Assembly: GCF_000744455.1 (NCBI RefSeq)
Contig: NZ_JQLY01000001.1
Coordinates: forward strand, 558,001-622,000
DNA length: 64,000 nucleotides
DNA from: Methanobacterium sp. SMA-27
GTDB lineage: Archaea; Methanobacteriota; Methanobacteria; Methanobacteriales; Methanobacteriaceae
Reading direction: 5' to 3'
Part shown: one piece after another, positions 9,841 to 20,566 of the stretch
Position numbering within the stretch: position 1 is the first letter of the stretch
How the letters are laid out: each line of letters begins with the position of its first letter
The notes under the pieces: model-generated
The model's database searches: none
What the model saw: the letters and a program-made list of their open reading frames with translations, nothing else
Told to the model about the DNA's origin: nothing
Position numbers and translations under genes: made by a program

Positions 9841-10422
9841 ATGGTAGAAGAAACTGAAAATGAAGTTGTATTAAAAGATTTAACAGCAAATCCTGCACCT
9901 TTAGGACTTTTGGGATTTGGATTAACAACTGTGCTGTTAAATATACATAATGCAGGTTTTTATCCTATGAATAGTATGATACTTGCTATGGGCTTGGCAT
10001 ATGGTGGAATTGCCCAGATACTTGCATGTTGGATGGAATATAAAAAGGGCAATACATTTGGAATGGTTGCATTTGGATCATACGGATTGTTCTGGTGGAG
10101 CTTTGTATTTCTGCTCATACTTCCAAAGATGGGTCTTGCAACAGCACCAGATCCAGTTTCTCTAGCAGCATATCTATTCATGTGGGGAATATTCACATTT
10201 GTTATGTTCTTTGCAACATTGAAACACAACAGAGGTTTACAGGTAGTATTCATGAGTCTGGCAATTTTATTCTTCCTCTTAACTGCAGGAGAATTAACTG
10301 GCAACTCAACTATAACACAAATAGCAGGATATGAGGGAATATTCACAGGATTATCTGCTGTGTATGTTGGTCTTGCATTTGTAATAAATGAAACCTACAA
10401 AAGAGATGTTCTGCTTGTATAA
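9841..10422 (+). CDS. Acetate transporter, GPR1/FUN34/YaaH (SatP) family
   Basis: The 193-residue protein has six hydrophobic segments and begins its membrane domain with [11 protein letters not shown], the NPAPLGL signature of the AceTr/SatP family of acetate and succinate permeases. It follows acs by 43 bases with its own ribosome binding site (GGGAG), so it is probably co-transcribed and brings in acetate for Acs. Length and motif fit the family well. No lesion is visible. Confidence 0.92.
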   Translation: MVEETENEVVLKDLTANPAPLGLLGFGLTTVLLNIHNAGFYPMNSMILAMGLAYGGIAQILACWMEYKKGNTFGMVAFGSYGLFWWSFVFLLILPKMGLATAPDPVSLAAYLFMWGIFTFVMFFATLKHNRGLQVVFMSLAILFFLLTAGELTGNSTITQIAGYEGIFTGLSAVYVGLAFVINETYKRDVLLV

Positions 10423-10812
10423 TAACCATTAAAAATTATTTAAATAGTTATCGCCTCCTTACTAGCTATTTAAGTAATAGTTATCCAATGAAATTTTGGA
10501 TATAATAACTAAACTTTAGTATTATATCTTACTGAGGATAGCTTCAACTCTTTTTTTACATAAAAACCAAATGGAACATATAAATACTATATTTATTTTA
10601 AATAATAGATAGAATAATGTTATTAATATTAAATTAATGAGTTATATTGATAATTAAACAATTAAATGAATTAATCAAATATAAAAATATCTGCTTTAAA
10701 CAATCTTTACATAAACGGAAATATAAATTAAATTTCTATAAATTAGTAGTATATTGTCCATTTTATTGATAAACGCTATCAAATAGTTTAAGAAACTGAA
10801 TGAAGGTTTAAC
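10423..10812. other. Intergenic region without a visible gene
   Basis: About 390 AT-rich bases between the acetate transporter and the histidine kinase pair. No open frame of note, no strong hairpin and no copy of the repeated element found elsewhere in the window. It presumably carries the promoter of the kinase operon. Confidence 0.6.
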
Positions 10813-12258
10813 ATGGTAGAAGACCTCAAAATATTAATACTTGAAGATGTTCCTTTCGATGCTGAGCTCATAAATAGAGAATTGGAAAGAAGTGGAATGA
10901 AATTTTCTTCTAGAAGGGTAGAAGAAGAAAAAGAATATTTAAATGAATTAAATGAGTTTAAACCCGATATAATTCTAGCAGATCATTCACTTCCTCATTT
11001 TGATGGTATTTCTGCTCTGCGTATAGCGAAAAATAAATGTCCAGACGTACCTTTTATTTTTGTTAGCGGTAAGATGGGAGAAGACTTTGCCATAGAAGCC
11101 TTAAAATGCGGTGCAACAGATTATGTTCTTAAAGGCAGCCTATCCAAGATAGTACATGCAGTAAATCGTGCACTAGAGGAAGTTAAAGAACATTCAAAAC
11201 GTAAAATGGCTGAAGAGGCATTAAGAAATAGTCTAAGACAGCTGAAGGAAGCACAGAAAATTGGACATATTGGTAGTTGGGAATGGGATTTAAAAGCCCG
11301 TGAATTGAATTGTTCCGATGAATTTTATAATATAATGAGTTTAGAACCAACAGAATTTGGAAAAAGTTACAAAGCAATGATGGACATAATACATCCCGAA
11401 GATAGACAAAGTGTTAAAAAAAGTATAATGGGTGCCGTAAATGAACAGAAGCCCTTTTCAAATGACTACAGATTAATAAGGCCGGATGGAACTGTTAGGA
11501 TACTTTCATCTAAAGGTGAAGTAATTACAGATCCAAATGGAAAACCTCTAAGAATAGTAGGAACTGAACAAGATATAACCGAACATAAGATTGCAGAGGA
11601 AAAAATTAAATCATCATTAAAAGAAAAGGAAATGCTGTTACAAGAGATACACCACAGGGTAAAAAACAATTTACAAGTAATTTCAAGTCTTCTACGTCTC
11701 CAGTCAAGATTCATTAAAGATCAAAACTCAATTGACATTTTCAAAGAAACTCAAAACAGAGTTAGAAGCATAGCAATCCTACATGAAAAACTCTACCAGT
11801 CAGACAACCTTGCAAAAATTAAAATTGATGAATATGTGAAGATCCTAGCAGAAGACTTGATGTACTTTTATGAACTAGAAGAAAGCAACATAAACATGAT
11901 TCTAGATATTGATGATGTATCACTTAATATTGAAACAGCAATTCCCTGTGGACTTTTGATAAATGAGATGGTAGCTAACTCATTAAAATATGCATTCCCA
12001 AATCAAAAAAATGGAGAAATAAAAATTGAACTCCATTCAAATAATGAAGATCAATTTAACTTAACAGTCGGCGATAATGGAGTGGGTATTCCTAAAGAAA
12101 TTGATCCAGAAAAAGCTGAAACATTTGGAATGCAACTCATTAAATATCTTACCAAACAATTAAAGGGTACAATAGAACTGGACAACAACAATGGAACAAA
12201 ATATCAGCTTAAATTCAACGAATTGAAATATAAAGATAGGGTAAATTCAAATGGTTAA
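10813..12258 (+). CDS. Hybrid sensor: REC-PAS-HisKA_2 histidine kinase
   Basis: Signalling protein with a receiver domain first (about 5-120, phospho-acceptor D57 in ILADHSLP), then one PAS domain (about 150-262, ending TEQDITEHK), then a HisKA_2 dimerisation/phosphotransfer domain with [11 protein letters not shown] (H280/H281) and a HATPase domain (N box [13 protein letters not shown] box DNGVGIP). No membrane segment, so it acts in the cytosol. HisKA_2 kinases with an N-terminal receiver are common in Methanobacterium. The next gene overlaps by eight bases and has the same receiver and kinase parts, so they are probably translationally coupled and may exchange phosphoryl groups. Confidence 0.88.
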   Translation: MVEDLKILILEDVPFDAELINRELERSGMKFSSRRVEEEKEYLNELNEFKPDIILADHSLPHFDGISALRIAKNKCPDVPFIFVSGKMGEDFAIEALKCGATDYVLKGSLSKIVHAVNRALEEVKEHSKRKMAEEALRNSLRQLKEAQKIGHIGSWEWDLKARELNCSDEFYNIMSLEPTEFGKSYKAMMDIIHPEDRQSVKKSIMGAVNEQKPFSNDYRLIRPDGTVRILSSKGEVITDPNGKPLRIVGTEQDITEHKIAEEKIKSSLKEKEMLLQEIHHRVKNNLQVISSLLRLQSRFIKDQNSIDIFKETQNRVRSIAILHEKLYQSDNLAKIKIDEYVKILAEDLMYFYELEESNINMILDIDDVSLNIETAIPCGLLINEMVANSLKYAFPNQKNGEIKIELHSNNEDQFNLTVGDNGVGIPKEIDPEKAETFGMQLIKYLTKQLKGTIELDNNNGTKYQLKFNELKYKDRVNSNG

Positions 12259-13870
12259 TGAAAAAATATTAGTTGTTGAAGATGAAGAACTCATAGGCCA
12301 AGACATAAAAATACTCCTGGAAGATCTGGGATACGAAGTTGTTGACCTTGTACCTTCAGGTGAAGAAGCCATTTCTCTTGCAAGAGAAGCACATGCAGAT
12401 CTAGTTCTAATGGATATTATGTTAGAAGGCGACATAGATGGAATAGAAGCTGCTCATCATATCAATAACGATCTTGGCATACCAATTATTTACCTGACAG
12501 CATATAGAAATGAAGAAATTCTTGAACGAGCAAAATTAACCGAACCATATGCTTACATAGTCAAACCATTCGAAGAAAGGGAACTTCGTACAAATGTTGA
12601 GATAGTACTCAACAGACACAAAGCAGAAAAAGAGAGAATAAAATTAACAGAAGTAACAGCTAAAAATGAATTCCTGAAAAAATCATTAAAGGAACAAGAA
12701 ACACTACTTAGAGAGATACATCACAGAGTCAACAACAACATGCAGATTATATCAAGCCTCTTGTCTCTTCAATCAACACAGGTAAAGGATAAAAGAGATT
12801 TAGATCTTTTTATAGACAGTCAAAATCGAGTTAAATCAATGTCAAAGATACATGAACGATTATATCAGTCAAATGATCTTTCAAGCGTCCAATTTGCAGA
12901 ATATGGGATGAGTCTTTTAAACGATCTTTTCAGTTCCCATAGGGCCCCGCCAGGTATCAGACTAAAGGCAGACATAGAAAATATTTCATTCAACATGGAA
13001 ACAGCAATTCCATGTGGATTGATCATCAATGAACTAGTTTCAAATGCTCTAAAATATGCATTTCCCAATGGTCAAGGCGAAATTTATGTAAGTTTAATGC
13101 ATAACAATGACAACAAATATTTATTAACTATCAAAGATAATGGTATTGGATTACCAACAGATATAGACTTCAAAAACACCCAATCACTTGGATTCAGACT
13201 AATAAACAATCTAACAAATCAGCTCGATGGAAAAATTGATTTGGATGTTAAAAATGGCACTAAATTCAGTGTATTATTCGAAGAATTGAAATATGAAACA
13301 AGGGCAGGAATTAAAGAAACAATTGTGACTGCATATCAATCAAGAGAACTCAGAAGACACGCCAAAGAACTGTTCAGTAATAATATTGATAATTGGGGAG
13401 ATATGCCCAAAGATTTAAGAGAATTGATACAGGATCTTCAGGTACAACAGATTGAAAATGATATGCAGAAGGAAGAATTAAAACGATTAAGAAAAGAGAT
13501 CATTGATACTAAGAAAAAGTATTTGGACCTTTACAATTCCGCCCCGATAGGATACTTCACAATACTAAAAAATGGATTAATACTCGATGTAAATAATACT
13601 GGAGCATCAATTTTAGGCATTTCAAAAATGGGATTAATTAAAACTTCCTTCATCAGTTTCCTTAAACCAGATTCAAGGATAAAATTTAATCAAAATAATA
13701 AAACTGCAATTGAAAACAGACAAAAAATGGGATACGAACTCGAAATTGTAAGGGCCGAAGGAGATTCATTCAAATCTTATATTGAAACCAACCCAGTATA
13801 TGATAAAGAAGAGAAATTTAAAGAGTTTAAAGTATCAATAATAGATGTGAAACGTTTCATAAATGATTAA
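12251..13870 (+). CDS. Hybrid sensor: REC-HisKA_2-HATPase-PAS
   Basis: The order is a receiver domain (D55 in LVLMDIML; conserved K105 in VKPF), a HisKA_2 domain with [11 protein letters not shown] (H157/H158), a HATPase domain (DNGIGLP), then a linker and a C-terminal PAS domain from about residue 425 ([15 protein letters not shown]). A sensor domain placed after the kinase core is unusual; the pair may have arisen by duplication followed by shuffling of the PAS module. The start overlaps the end of the preceding kinase by eight bases. A GGGTAAATTCAAATGG context precedes the ATG without a strong binding site, which fits coupling to the upstream gene. Confidence 0.87.
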   Translation: MVNEKILVVEDEELIGQDIKILLEDLGYEVVDLVPSGEEAISLAREAHADLVLMDIMLEGDIDGIEAAHHINNDLGIPIIYLTAYRNEEILERAKLTEPYAYIVKPFEERELRTNVEIVLNRHKAEKERIKLTEVTAKNEFLKKSLKEQETLLREIHHRVNNNMQIISSLLSLQSTQVKDKRDLDLFIDSQNRVKSMSKIHERLYQSNDLSSVQFAEYGMSLLNDLFSSHRAPPGIRLKADIENISFNMETAIPCGLIINELVSNALKYAFPNGQGEIYVSLMHNNDNKYLLTIKDNGIGLPTDIDFKNTQSLGFRLINNLTNQLDGKIDLDVKNGTKFSVLFEELKYETRAGIKETIVTAYQSRELRRHAKELFSNNIDNWGDMPKDLRELIQDLQVQQIENDMQKEELKRLRKEIIDTKKKYLDLYNSAPIGYFTILKNGLILDVNNTGASILGISKMGLIKTSFISFLKPDSRIKFNQNNKTAIENRQKMGYELEIVRAEGDSFKSYIETNPVYDKEEKFKEFKVSIIDVKRFIND

Positions 13871-13955
13871 ACAAAAAAAATATTTCAATATTAATTTTAA
13901 TAACTCTATTTAAAAGATATATTCCATAAAAAAGAAAATTTATTTAATTTTTCCC

Positions 13956-15155
13956 TTAAAATTCGTTTCCAAGATATTTACCAAGTCTCCTTGCTAGAGC
14001 AACAATTGTAAGAACAGGAGGTGCTCCTGGAGCCTTTGGGAAAACGCTGGCATCTGCAACAAATAGATTGGACAATTCAGTTTCAAGATTTTTATCAATT
14101 ACTTGCCCAATTGCAGCAGTTCCTCCGGGATGGGCTCCTCTAGCAGGGGTAGATGTTAAAGTGGTAGGATCAACGCCTGCCTCTGTTAATATGGCTCCTG
14201 CGACAGCAGATCCTTTGGCAAGAAGACTTACATCATTGGATGTACTATACTTTTTAACACTATTCTCAAGAACATTTCCACTTGGTTCATCAGCTATTTT
14301 AATCATTAATCCTATTATATCTCCTTCACTGACGTTGAACTTCATGAGTTTATTATTGAGTATGCCGGAGTAGTGTGGAGATAAAATAACGTCATCTAAT
14401 GTAATTAGAGCATTCATTGTTACTTCGGTGTTAAAATTTATTTTCCCTAGTATCCCACCTACAGTTACAAATGTGTCAACAAAAAGATTGTTACCAGCAT
14501 CTATGCCTGATCTGTTTAATATTCTAGAAGTTTCAATACCACCTGCAGACAACACAACACAATCAGCTAAAAATTCTTTGTCTTTACTTTTTACGCCCTT
14601 TAATTCACCATTTTTAATGATAATTTCCGTGATAGCTGTGTTATCAATAACTTTTGCACCAAAATCTACTGCTTCATCCACATATTTTCTGCTTGTCCAT
14701 TTAGAATCCCTTGGACATCCAAAAGCACATTTACCACAGGGTTTGCAAGTTTCATGATTAATAAATTTGGGCATTTTTTGTGTTTTAAAACCAAGTGATT
14801 CTGCCTTATCCATTATAAGTTTTGTGCCAGGTCCAAAATGTGAATCTGGAAGTGTTGATATACCCATTTCAATTTCAATTTCTTTGAAGTGATCTTCTAG
14901 ATCAATACCAATATTTTTTAACTGTTCTTGACATGTTCGAACAGCATTTCCTGCAGTTACCAGTGTTGTTCCACCGATGCAACTAGTTTTTAATAGCTCA
15001 ACACCAACTTCAGCATTTTCATAGTGTTTAAAAGCATCTTTAATTTTGGTATACGGTCCCTTTTCTATTATGGTAACATTTTTTCCTTTTTTTGCTAGTT
15101 CCCTAGCAACTGTTGCGCCACCTGCGCCCGATCCAACGATAATAAATTTTTTCAT
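13956..15155 (-). CDS. FAD-dependent GMC-like oxidoreductase with a cysteine cluster
   Basis: The 399-residue flavoprotein begins with the dinucleotide-binding motif [10 protein letters not shown] and ends with the GMC C-terminal block (HPGGTAAIG, then VADASVFP and PPVLTI), whose histidine is the usual catalytic base. It therefore probably oxidises an alcohol or reduces a carbonyl. It also has [12 protein letters not shown] at about 139-150, a ferredoxin-like cysteine set that suggests an iron-sulfur centre linking the flavin to another electron carrier. The substrate is unknown. The next gene (15186-15620) runs the same way 30 bases upstream and encodes a membrane protein. Confidence 0.8.
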   Translation of the reverse strand: MKKFIIVGSGAGGATVARELAKKGKNVTIIEKGPYTKIKDAFKHYENAEVGVELLKTSCIGGTTLVTAGNAVRTCQEQLKNIGIDLEDHFKEIEIEMGISTLPDSHFGPGTKLIMDKAESLGFKTQKMPKFINHETCKPCGKCAFGCPRDSKWTSRKYVDEAVDFGAKVIDNTAITEIIIKNGELKGVKSKDKEFLADCVVLSAGGIETSRILNRSGIDAGNNLFVDTFVTVGGILGKINFNTEVTMNALITLDDVILSPHYSGILNNKLMKFNVSEGDIIGLMIKIADEPSGNVLENSVKKYSTSNDVSLLAKGSAVAGAILTEAGVDPTTLTSTPARGAHPGGTAAIGQVIDKNLETELSNLFVADASVFPKAPGAPPVLTIVALARRLGKYLGNEF

Positions 15156-15185
15156 AAAATCATCAACAACAAATTTAGATTAAAA

Positions 15186-15620
15186 TTAAGCTCTTTTCAG
15201 TGTTCTACGAGGTTGGCTTGGCTTAAATTCCTGTTTTTTCTCTTTTTTTTCCATGAAGAATCTAACTGCTAAAAATCCTCCCAATAAACCAAATCCTCCA
15301 TATATTATTAGCGAAACAATTAAACCGAGTATAAGATTTAATATGCCGCTGAATGCAACTAAAATACCGAGTGAAAGTGGATTTGGAAGAACATATGGTA
15401 ATGTTGGTGGGGTTATAAATCCGAAAAAGAAAAAGAATATGCAGAAAATGCCCGTTGCAATACCTCCAACCTTATAATTTGTATCTTCAGGTCGAGTAAG
15501 ATAAGTAGCAATAAATCCCATAATTATTAGAGAGATAACCCCTCCAATACCAACTAAAGGTAGGATAATACCTAATATGAAGCTAATAATTATTGCAGTT
15601 TCAATATTGAAATTTGGCAT
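15186..15620 (-). CDS. Four-helix membrane protein of unknown function
   Basis: 144 residues with four strongly hydrophobic segments (about 9-45, 50-75, 83-105 and 108-125) and a short basic tail (KKEKKQEF...RRTLKRA). It resembles the glycine-rich hydrophobic DUF5518-type proteins elsewhere in the window, but not closely enough to name it. It precedes the GMC-like oxidoreductase by 30 bases and is probably co-transcribed. Confidence 0.65.
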   Translation of the reverse strand: MPNFNIETAIIISFILGIILPLVGIGGVISLIIMGFIATYLTRPEDTNYKVGGIATGIFCIFFFFFGFITPPTLPYVLPNPLSLGILVAFSGILNLILGLIVSLIIYGGFGLLGGFLAVRFFMEKKEKKQEFKPSQPRRTLKRA

Positions 15621-16022
15621 TTGATACTCCCAAAATAAATATAGTAATACTTATTAAAGTGTGAACATTATGACATAAAATTATTTCTACGGATAGTTAT
15701 CATTTTTGATTACAGTTAAATGTTACTAAAATATTTTTATTGAATTTAACTCTATTGATTATTAAACTTCTTAATCGTTAATATTTTTTAAAAATTACAT
15801 TATTATTATTTTTAGAGTTCATTATTTGCCAAATACAAATAAAACAGATTTATGTAGGTTTTAATAATTAAAATGGTAAATGGAATTTGAATTTTTGGAT
15901 TGTATAACAGGTTCGTCTAAGTTGGTTAATATAATTTTATAGAGGAATATAATAAAAAAATAAATGTTATATAATTATTGAAATTAAATTGTTTATATCC
16001 AAATCTTTGAAGAGATGATATT
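15621..16022. other. Divergent intergenic region
   Basis: About 400 AT-rich bases between a minus-strand membrane protein gene and the plus-strand DtxR-like gene. No coding frame was found. It should contain both promoters; a TATA-like run (GTTTATATCC) sits about 25 bases before the DtxR-like start. Confidence 0.55.
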
Positions 16023-16468
16023 ATGGAAAATTCCTTAAAACTAACCGAAAGTGTTGAAGATTACCTTGAGGTTATGTATAATCTTGAAAAAGAAAAAGGA
16101 AATATAAAAATCAAAGATATTGCACATAAAATGAATGTTAAACCTCCCAGTGTGGTTGAGGCTTTAAAAAAGTTAGCTGAACGTGATATTATATCTTATG
16201 AACCATATAATGACATCCATTTGAAAAAAAAGGCGTTGAAATAGCTGAAGATATGATATACAAACATAAAATTCTTAAAAATTTTTTGCATATCATTGGT
16301 GTAGATATGGCAACAGCAGATGAAGATGCTTCCATGGAACATGTTCTAGACGTTTCAACAATAAAAAAATTAAAAAAGTTCGCAGAATTTACTGAAATTT
16401 GGCCAAATACAGATGAATTCTTATATTCATTTAAATATCATGGGAAAAATGGGAAACTACCACCATAA
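16023..16468 (+). pseudogene. DtxR/MntR-family metal-dependent regulator, frameshifted
   Basis: The first frame (73 codons) is a DtxR winged-helix domain: TESVEDYLEVMYNL, then the recognition-helix region KPPSVVEALKKLAERDII. After an A8 run at 16224-16231 the frame runs into a TAG. In the next frame the protein continues without a gap as GVEIAEDMIYKHKILKNFL, followed by the dimerisation region with the expected metal-ligand-type residues (MEHVLD). Restoring one A joins both parts into a normal-length regulator of about 148 residues. As written, the DNA-binding domain would be made alone. An error in the homopolymer is as likely as a true mutation. Confidence 0.82.
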
Positions 16469-16662
16469 AAACCATTTAACATATCTCTCAAAATTTTTAT
16501 AGATCACATCCAATTATCAATCTAAAGAAATCCAAGAATTTTTATTGGTTTAAAACCAAAATATACTTAATAAAACAATAGAAACTACGTAAATAATTTT
16601 GTGAAACTATTTTATAAAAATTAATTTATAAAAAAATATATTAAAGGTTTAAAGGTGTAAGC

Positions 16663-17376
16663 ATGGGTTTTTTGGACGGTATTAGGAATAAAGATCTTGA
16701 AAAACTTGAAAAGGATCGAAATATAAACGTTATTCTTAAGATTCTTAAAAATGGAGATGAAAACACTAGATGTGATGCTGCAAGAGCTCTTGGGAGACTT
16801 AAGGATAAAAAAGCAGTTACTGGCCTATTAGAATCTTTGAAAGATGAAAGTGGGGATGTAAGATGGAATTCTGCTAGTGCGCTTGGCAGGATTAGGGATA
16901 AAAGAGCAGTAAAACCTTTAATAAATACACTTAAACATGATAAATGGTATGTAAAGGTTCATGCAGCTGATTCACTGGGTATGTTAGGTGATATTAGTGC
17001 TGTTGAACCCCTAATTGGAGAATTAAATTCTGAAAAAGTTAGAAACCACGCGGCATTAGCTTTAGGAAAGTTGGGTGATGACAGAGCCGTGAAATATCTA
17101 ATAAATGCTCTTAAAGTAGATGATTTCACTTATAGAACAGCTGCAGAGGAAGCATTGGGTATTATAGGAGATGTTAGTGCAGTAGAACCATTGATCAAAC
17201 TTTTGAATGATAATGATGTGAGTGTAAAAAGACATGCTGCAGGAGCACTTGGAAAAATCGGAGATGAAAAAGCTATAAAACCACTTTTGGATGCTCAGAA
17301 AAATGAAAAATGGTATGTTAGGCTTCAAATAGAAGAAGCTGTTAAGGATATTCAATCAAAAGAATCAGAAAAATAA
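16663..17376 (+). CDS. HEAT-repeat (PBS lyase-like) protein
   Basis: 237 residues built from about six helical repeats of roughly 31 residues with the recurring pattern ALGxLxDxxAVxPLIxxLxD. These form a curved alpha solenoid used for protein-protein contact; no enzymatic motif is present. An AAAGGTG binding site precedes the ATG. A second protein of this type lies at 41240-41818. The partner is unknown. Confidence 0.85.
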   Translation: MGFLDGIRNKDLEKLEKDRNINVILKILKNGDENTRCDAARALGRLKDKKAVTGLLESLKDESGDVRWNSASALGRIRDKRAVKPLINTLKHDKWYVKVHAADSLGMLGDISAVEPLIGELNSEKVRNHAALALGKLGDDRAVKYLINALKVDDFTYRTAAEEALGIIGDVSAVEPLIKLLNDNDVSVKRHAAGALGKIGDEKAIKPLLDAQKNEKWYVRLQIEEAVKDIQSKESEK

Positions 17377-17444
17377 AATGTTTATCTTATGAAATCGCAC
17401 TGACTTTTTTTGTATATATTATTTACCAAAATTTATATTTTATT

Positions 17445-18488
17445 TTAAAATTCATTATAATTTTCCATTACGAGTTTTTCACCCATTTCAACTGCAGTTT
17501 CAGCATCTTCTGCCTGTCCATCAGCACCAACTTTTTTCCAAAGATCCATATCTATTCTAAAAGGATATCCTCCAACAATTATCTTGGGATCACTACATTC
17601 ACTACATCCACGAACAGATCTTATAAGATCAATTACCTCACCAATATGCGAACCAATGGTAGCAGATATCAAGACCAGATCGGCCTTTTTACTTATTATG
17701 GTCTGTATAATACTATCTTTTGGAGTGTTAGCTCCTAAATAAAATGTATTCCAACCATCCATTTCAAAGAAATCTGCAACCATCCTCACACCTATTTCAT
17801 GAAGTTCTCTACTCACACTCATGGCAACAAGAACTTTGCCTGTTTTTTCGTTCATTGATATATAGGGATAAAGTTGAGACATTATTAGCTGAGTAGCTGC
17901 TGTAAAGTAATGTTCTTGACCTACTGTAATCTTATTCTCCTGCCATAACCTACCAATTTCATAGAGTGAACTTTGAAAAACATGAAGATAAATATCTTTA
18001 ACACTTATTCCATTATCAACAGCTTCTGTAATCATTTTTCCTGCGGAATGGCGATCACCATCAAGTAGTAATTTTAAATACTGTTCAAGAAGTTTTACAA
18101 GTGGTTTATCTGCATTCACAAAGGATGCGTAATTTGAGGGTATGGCTAAATTATCAATACTTTCCTCAATATACTTAACTGCAACACTGCTCTTTTTGGG
18201 AGGTAAATTTTTAATAATCACATCTTCCATAATTTCCAATCTCTCTTTTAGACGTTCTTCCGGAAAGCCTAAATTAACAAGGAAGATTCTTTCCCAGGAT
18301 ATGTAATCTGCAAATAAATCAGGACTTGAAGCATCAATTGCCTCAAAAAGATATGATAGACTATATTCAGTATCTTCAATGTACTTTTTAAATTCAGATT
18401 CTCCATAATAATTGTTGAATTCACCCTGAGATTTAAATTGTTTAGTTACAATTTCTTTAGCAAGTAAATACGCATCTTTATTCATCAA
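17445..18488 (-). CDS. CarH-like cobalamin-binding sensor protein
   Basis: 347 residues: an unrecognised helical N-terminal domain (about 1-125), a four-helix B12-binding cap domain (about 130-212), and a Rossmann-type B12-binding domain (about 217-340) with the lower-ligand motif ELHEIG (H230) and the SATIGSH and GGYPF loops. The cap contains W182-x9-E192-H193, the W-x9-EH signature of CarH/LitR-type adenosylcobalamin photoreceptors. However, the residue after the tryptophan is Gln183, where CarH has the histidine that captures cobalt after light. There is no MerR-type DNA-binding domain. It is probably a cobalamin-dependent sensor signalling through its N-terminal domain, rather than a methyltransferase corrinoid protein. 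Confidence 0.8.
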   Translation of the reverse strand: MMNKDAYLLAKEIVTKQFKSQGEFNNYYGESEFKKYIEDTEYSLSYLFEAIDASSPDLFADYISWERIFLVNLGFPEERLKERLEIMEDVIIKNLPPKKSSVAVKYIEESIDNLAIPSNYASFVNADKPLVKLLEQYLKLLLDGDRHSAGKMITEAVDNGISVKDIYLHVFQSSLYEIGRLWQENKITVGQEHYFTAATQLIMSQLYPYISMNEKTGKVLVAMSVSRELHEIGVRMVADFFEMDGWNTFYLGANTPKDSIIQTIISKKADLVLISATIGSHIGEVIDLIRSVRGCSECSDPKIIVGGYPFRIDMDLWKKVGADGQAEDAETAVEMGEKLVMENYNEF

Positions 18489-18767
18489 TTAAACCCCTTT
18501 AATCAGTTAAATACCTAGGTTCATAATATTATGATATTGTATTGGAGGATATAAGTTTACCTTTGCATTTTTTATTTCCTAAAACTATATGGTTTTTGAA
18601 AATATTAAATATTCTTTAATATTATTTTAATTTAATTCCAAATTATTATTTTAAGAGTAAGTATACTTTTTTAAATTATAATGTCAAGAACAAATTTAGT
18701 CTTCTAAAATTTAATGAATACAATGTATGGGTGAAATATTTGTTATAGTTCGTTTAAACAGATATTT

Positions 18768-19541
18768 ATGAAATTTTTATCTGAAAAGAATCCAGATCAA
18801 CAACGCACATTTGAGATAATAAATGAAGGATTATCCAAGAAAGCAGTGATTGTGTTAATGGTATGCTGTAGAGTTATTTATGAAGGAAGAGCGAGGAGCA
18901 AGCTAGCTTCTGGCGACAGAATGATTATTATAAAATCAGATGGTTCGTTCATGATCCATCAAGATAGAAACCTTGAACCAGTTAACTGGCAGCCACCAAA
19001 ATCACAGTGCAAAGCTAGTTTAAAAAAAGGAATTATGTATATTGAAGGAAAGCGACGAAACCCTCCTGAAAGGCTTGAAGTTGAAATACACAACACGTAT
19101 ATTGCATCCTACTTTAATGGAGAAGATTCTAAGGACCTAGAGTTAACGGGTTACGAAGAAAATATGAGAGAACTGGTATTTGAAAACCCGGAAATAATAG
19201 AAGAAGGTTTCAGACCATCAAATAGAGAATATTCAACACCTAATGGATTTATTGATGTTTTGGGTAAGGACAAAAACGGAAATTTGATGGTTATTGAATT
19301 GAAAAGTAGACGTGCAGGTATTAATGCTGTTAAACAACTCAAAAAGTATTTGGACTGTTTTTCTGATCATAAAGAATTTGTTAGAGGTATTCTAGTAGCT
19401 CCAAGCATCACTGGGGATGCCGAAGAACTTCTTGAGGAATATAAACTGGAATATAAATCTTTGGAACCGCCAAGGGAATTTGGAAATGATAAAAATTTAA
19501 CATTAGATTTTTTCAATCATGCTGATTTAAAAAACTATTGA
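18768..19541 (+). CDS. nucS: NucS/EndoMS mismatch-specific endonuclease
   Basis: NucS cuts both strands at mismatches and branched DNA, and works with PCNA in archaea that lack MutS-MutL. The 257-residue length is normal. The N-terminal half is the beta-rich DNA-binding/dimer domain ([22 protein letters not shown]). The C-terminal half is the RecB-like nuclease with GFIDVLG...[11 protein letters not shown] (Asp plus ExK) and the conserved QLKKYL. The ATG is about 25 bases after a TATA-like GTTATAG (18742), so the message may be leaderless. No lesion is visible. Confidence 0.93.
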   Translation: MKFLSEKNPDQQRTFEIINEGLSKKAVIVLMVCCRVIYEGRARSKLASGDRMIIIKSDGSFMIHQDRNLEPVNWQPPKSQCKASLKKGIMYIEGKRRNPPERLEVEIHNTYIASYFNGEDSKDLELTGYEENMRELVFENPEIIEEGFRPSNREYSTPNGFIDVLGKDKNGNLMVIELKSRRAGINAVKQLKKYLDCFSDHKEFVRGILVAPSITGDAEELLEEYKLEYKSLEPPREFGNDKNLTLDFFNHADLKNY

Positions 19542-19599
19542 GTTTAGTATGTTATAATTATTTATCAATGTTGAATTAAGAATTTTTTAAGGGGAACAA

Positions 19600-20566
19600 A
19601 TGAAAAAAAAAATTGTTAGCTGCTGTGGGAATGGTTATTTTAGTAATATTATTGGTATTTGGAACATACAATTATTATACAGTTACACAGGATACTATTG
19701 TTGTGGGATACCTACCAAGTAACCATGACTCTGCTTTATTTGTTGCGGACGCTTTGGGAATGTATAAAAAGGAGGGTCTTAAGGTTCTATTGGTTCCTTT
19801 CAGGACAGGCTCTGAGATAACCACTGCAGCCAATCAAAACATGATTGATGTTGGATACTGTGGAATCACTCCTGTAACTAGTGCAATAGATCAAAATTCA
19901 ACTGTAAAAATTGTTGCAGCTATAAATCAGGAAGGTAGTGGAATTGTTGTTTCTGAAAATAGTAATATAACCAATGTTAGCCAATTTGTTGATAAAAAAT
20001 TTTTAATACCCCAGGAGGGAGGAATGCAGGATGTTCTTTTTAGATATCTACTTATGAACAATAATATAAGTTAATCAAGCATTAACATAACAGAACTTGA
20101 AACTCCTCTTATGCAGAATGCACTGGCTGCTGGAAAGGTTGATGGATACATTGCTTGGGAACCATACGTATCTCAAGCCGATTTCATAGGAAATGAAGAT
20201 GTTTTCATGTATTCTAAGGATATTTGGCCAAATCATCCATGTTGTGTTGTTATTACAACAAATAAATTTATGAAACAAAAGCCAGATCAACTTAGAAAAT
20301 TCCTTAAGATACATGTAGAAGCAACTGATTATGTTAACACCCATAGAAATGAAACAGCAGCAATTTTATCAAAAAAATTAGGTACAAACATCAATGTAGA
20401 ACAGGAAGCATTAAAACATGTTGAATTTATAGCAATACCTACACCTGAATTTGATGCTAACATACTTAAATTAATTGATGTTCAAAAAAAGTTGGGTTAT
20501 ATAAAGAGTAATGATACAAATATGTTACATTCAGCTATAGATTATTCATATTTACCATCAACATAG
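19600..20566 (+). pseudogene. NitT/TauT-type ABC substrate-binding protein, doubly interrupted
   Basis: Joined, the segments encode an exported periplasmic-binding protein of the NMT1/SsuA/TauA type (VGYLPSNHDSALFVADALGMYKKEG, then GGMQD and AAGKVDGYIAWEPYV). ATG 19600 has a good binding site (AGGGGA), but an A10 run shifts it out of frame. With one A fewer it would read MKKKLLAAVGMVILVILL, a normal signal peptide. A second lesion is an in-frame TAA at 20072-20074; the same frame then continues to 20566 with clear homology. No permease or ATPase gene is adjacent, so it may be an orphan remnant of a nitrate/sulfonate/aliphatic-compound importer. Confidence 0.8.

Noticed and set aside
9422..9928. 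168-residue minus-strand frame opposite the end of acs
   Set aside because: Shadow of acs and the start of the transporter gene; composition is not coding and it spans two genes.
16224..16231. Programmed frameshifting at the A8 run in the DtxR-like gene
   Set aside because: No downstream pseudoknot or stimulatory element was visible and regulators of this family are not known to use it; homopolymer error or mutation is simpler.
17445..18488. Corrinoid protein of a methyltransferase system
   Set aside because: The cap has the W-x9-EH signature of CarH-type sensors, the N-terminal domain is different, and no methyltransferase gene is adjacent.
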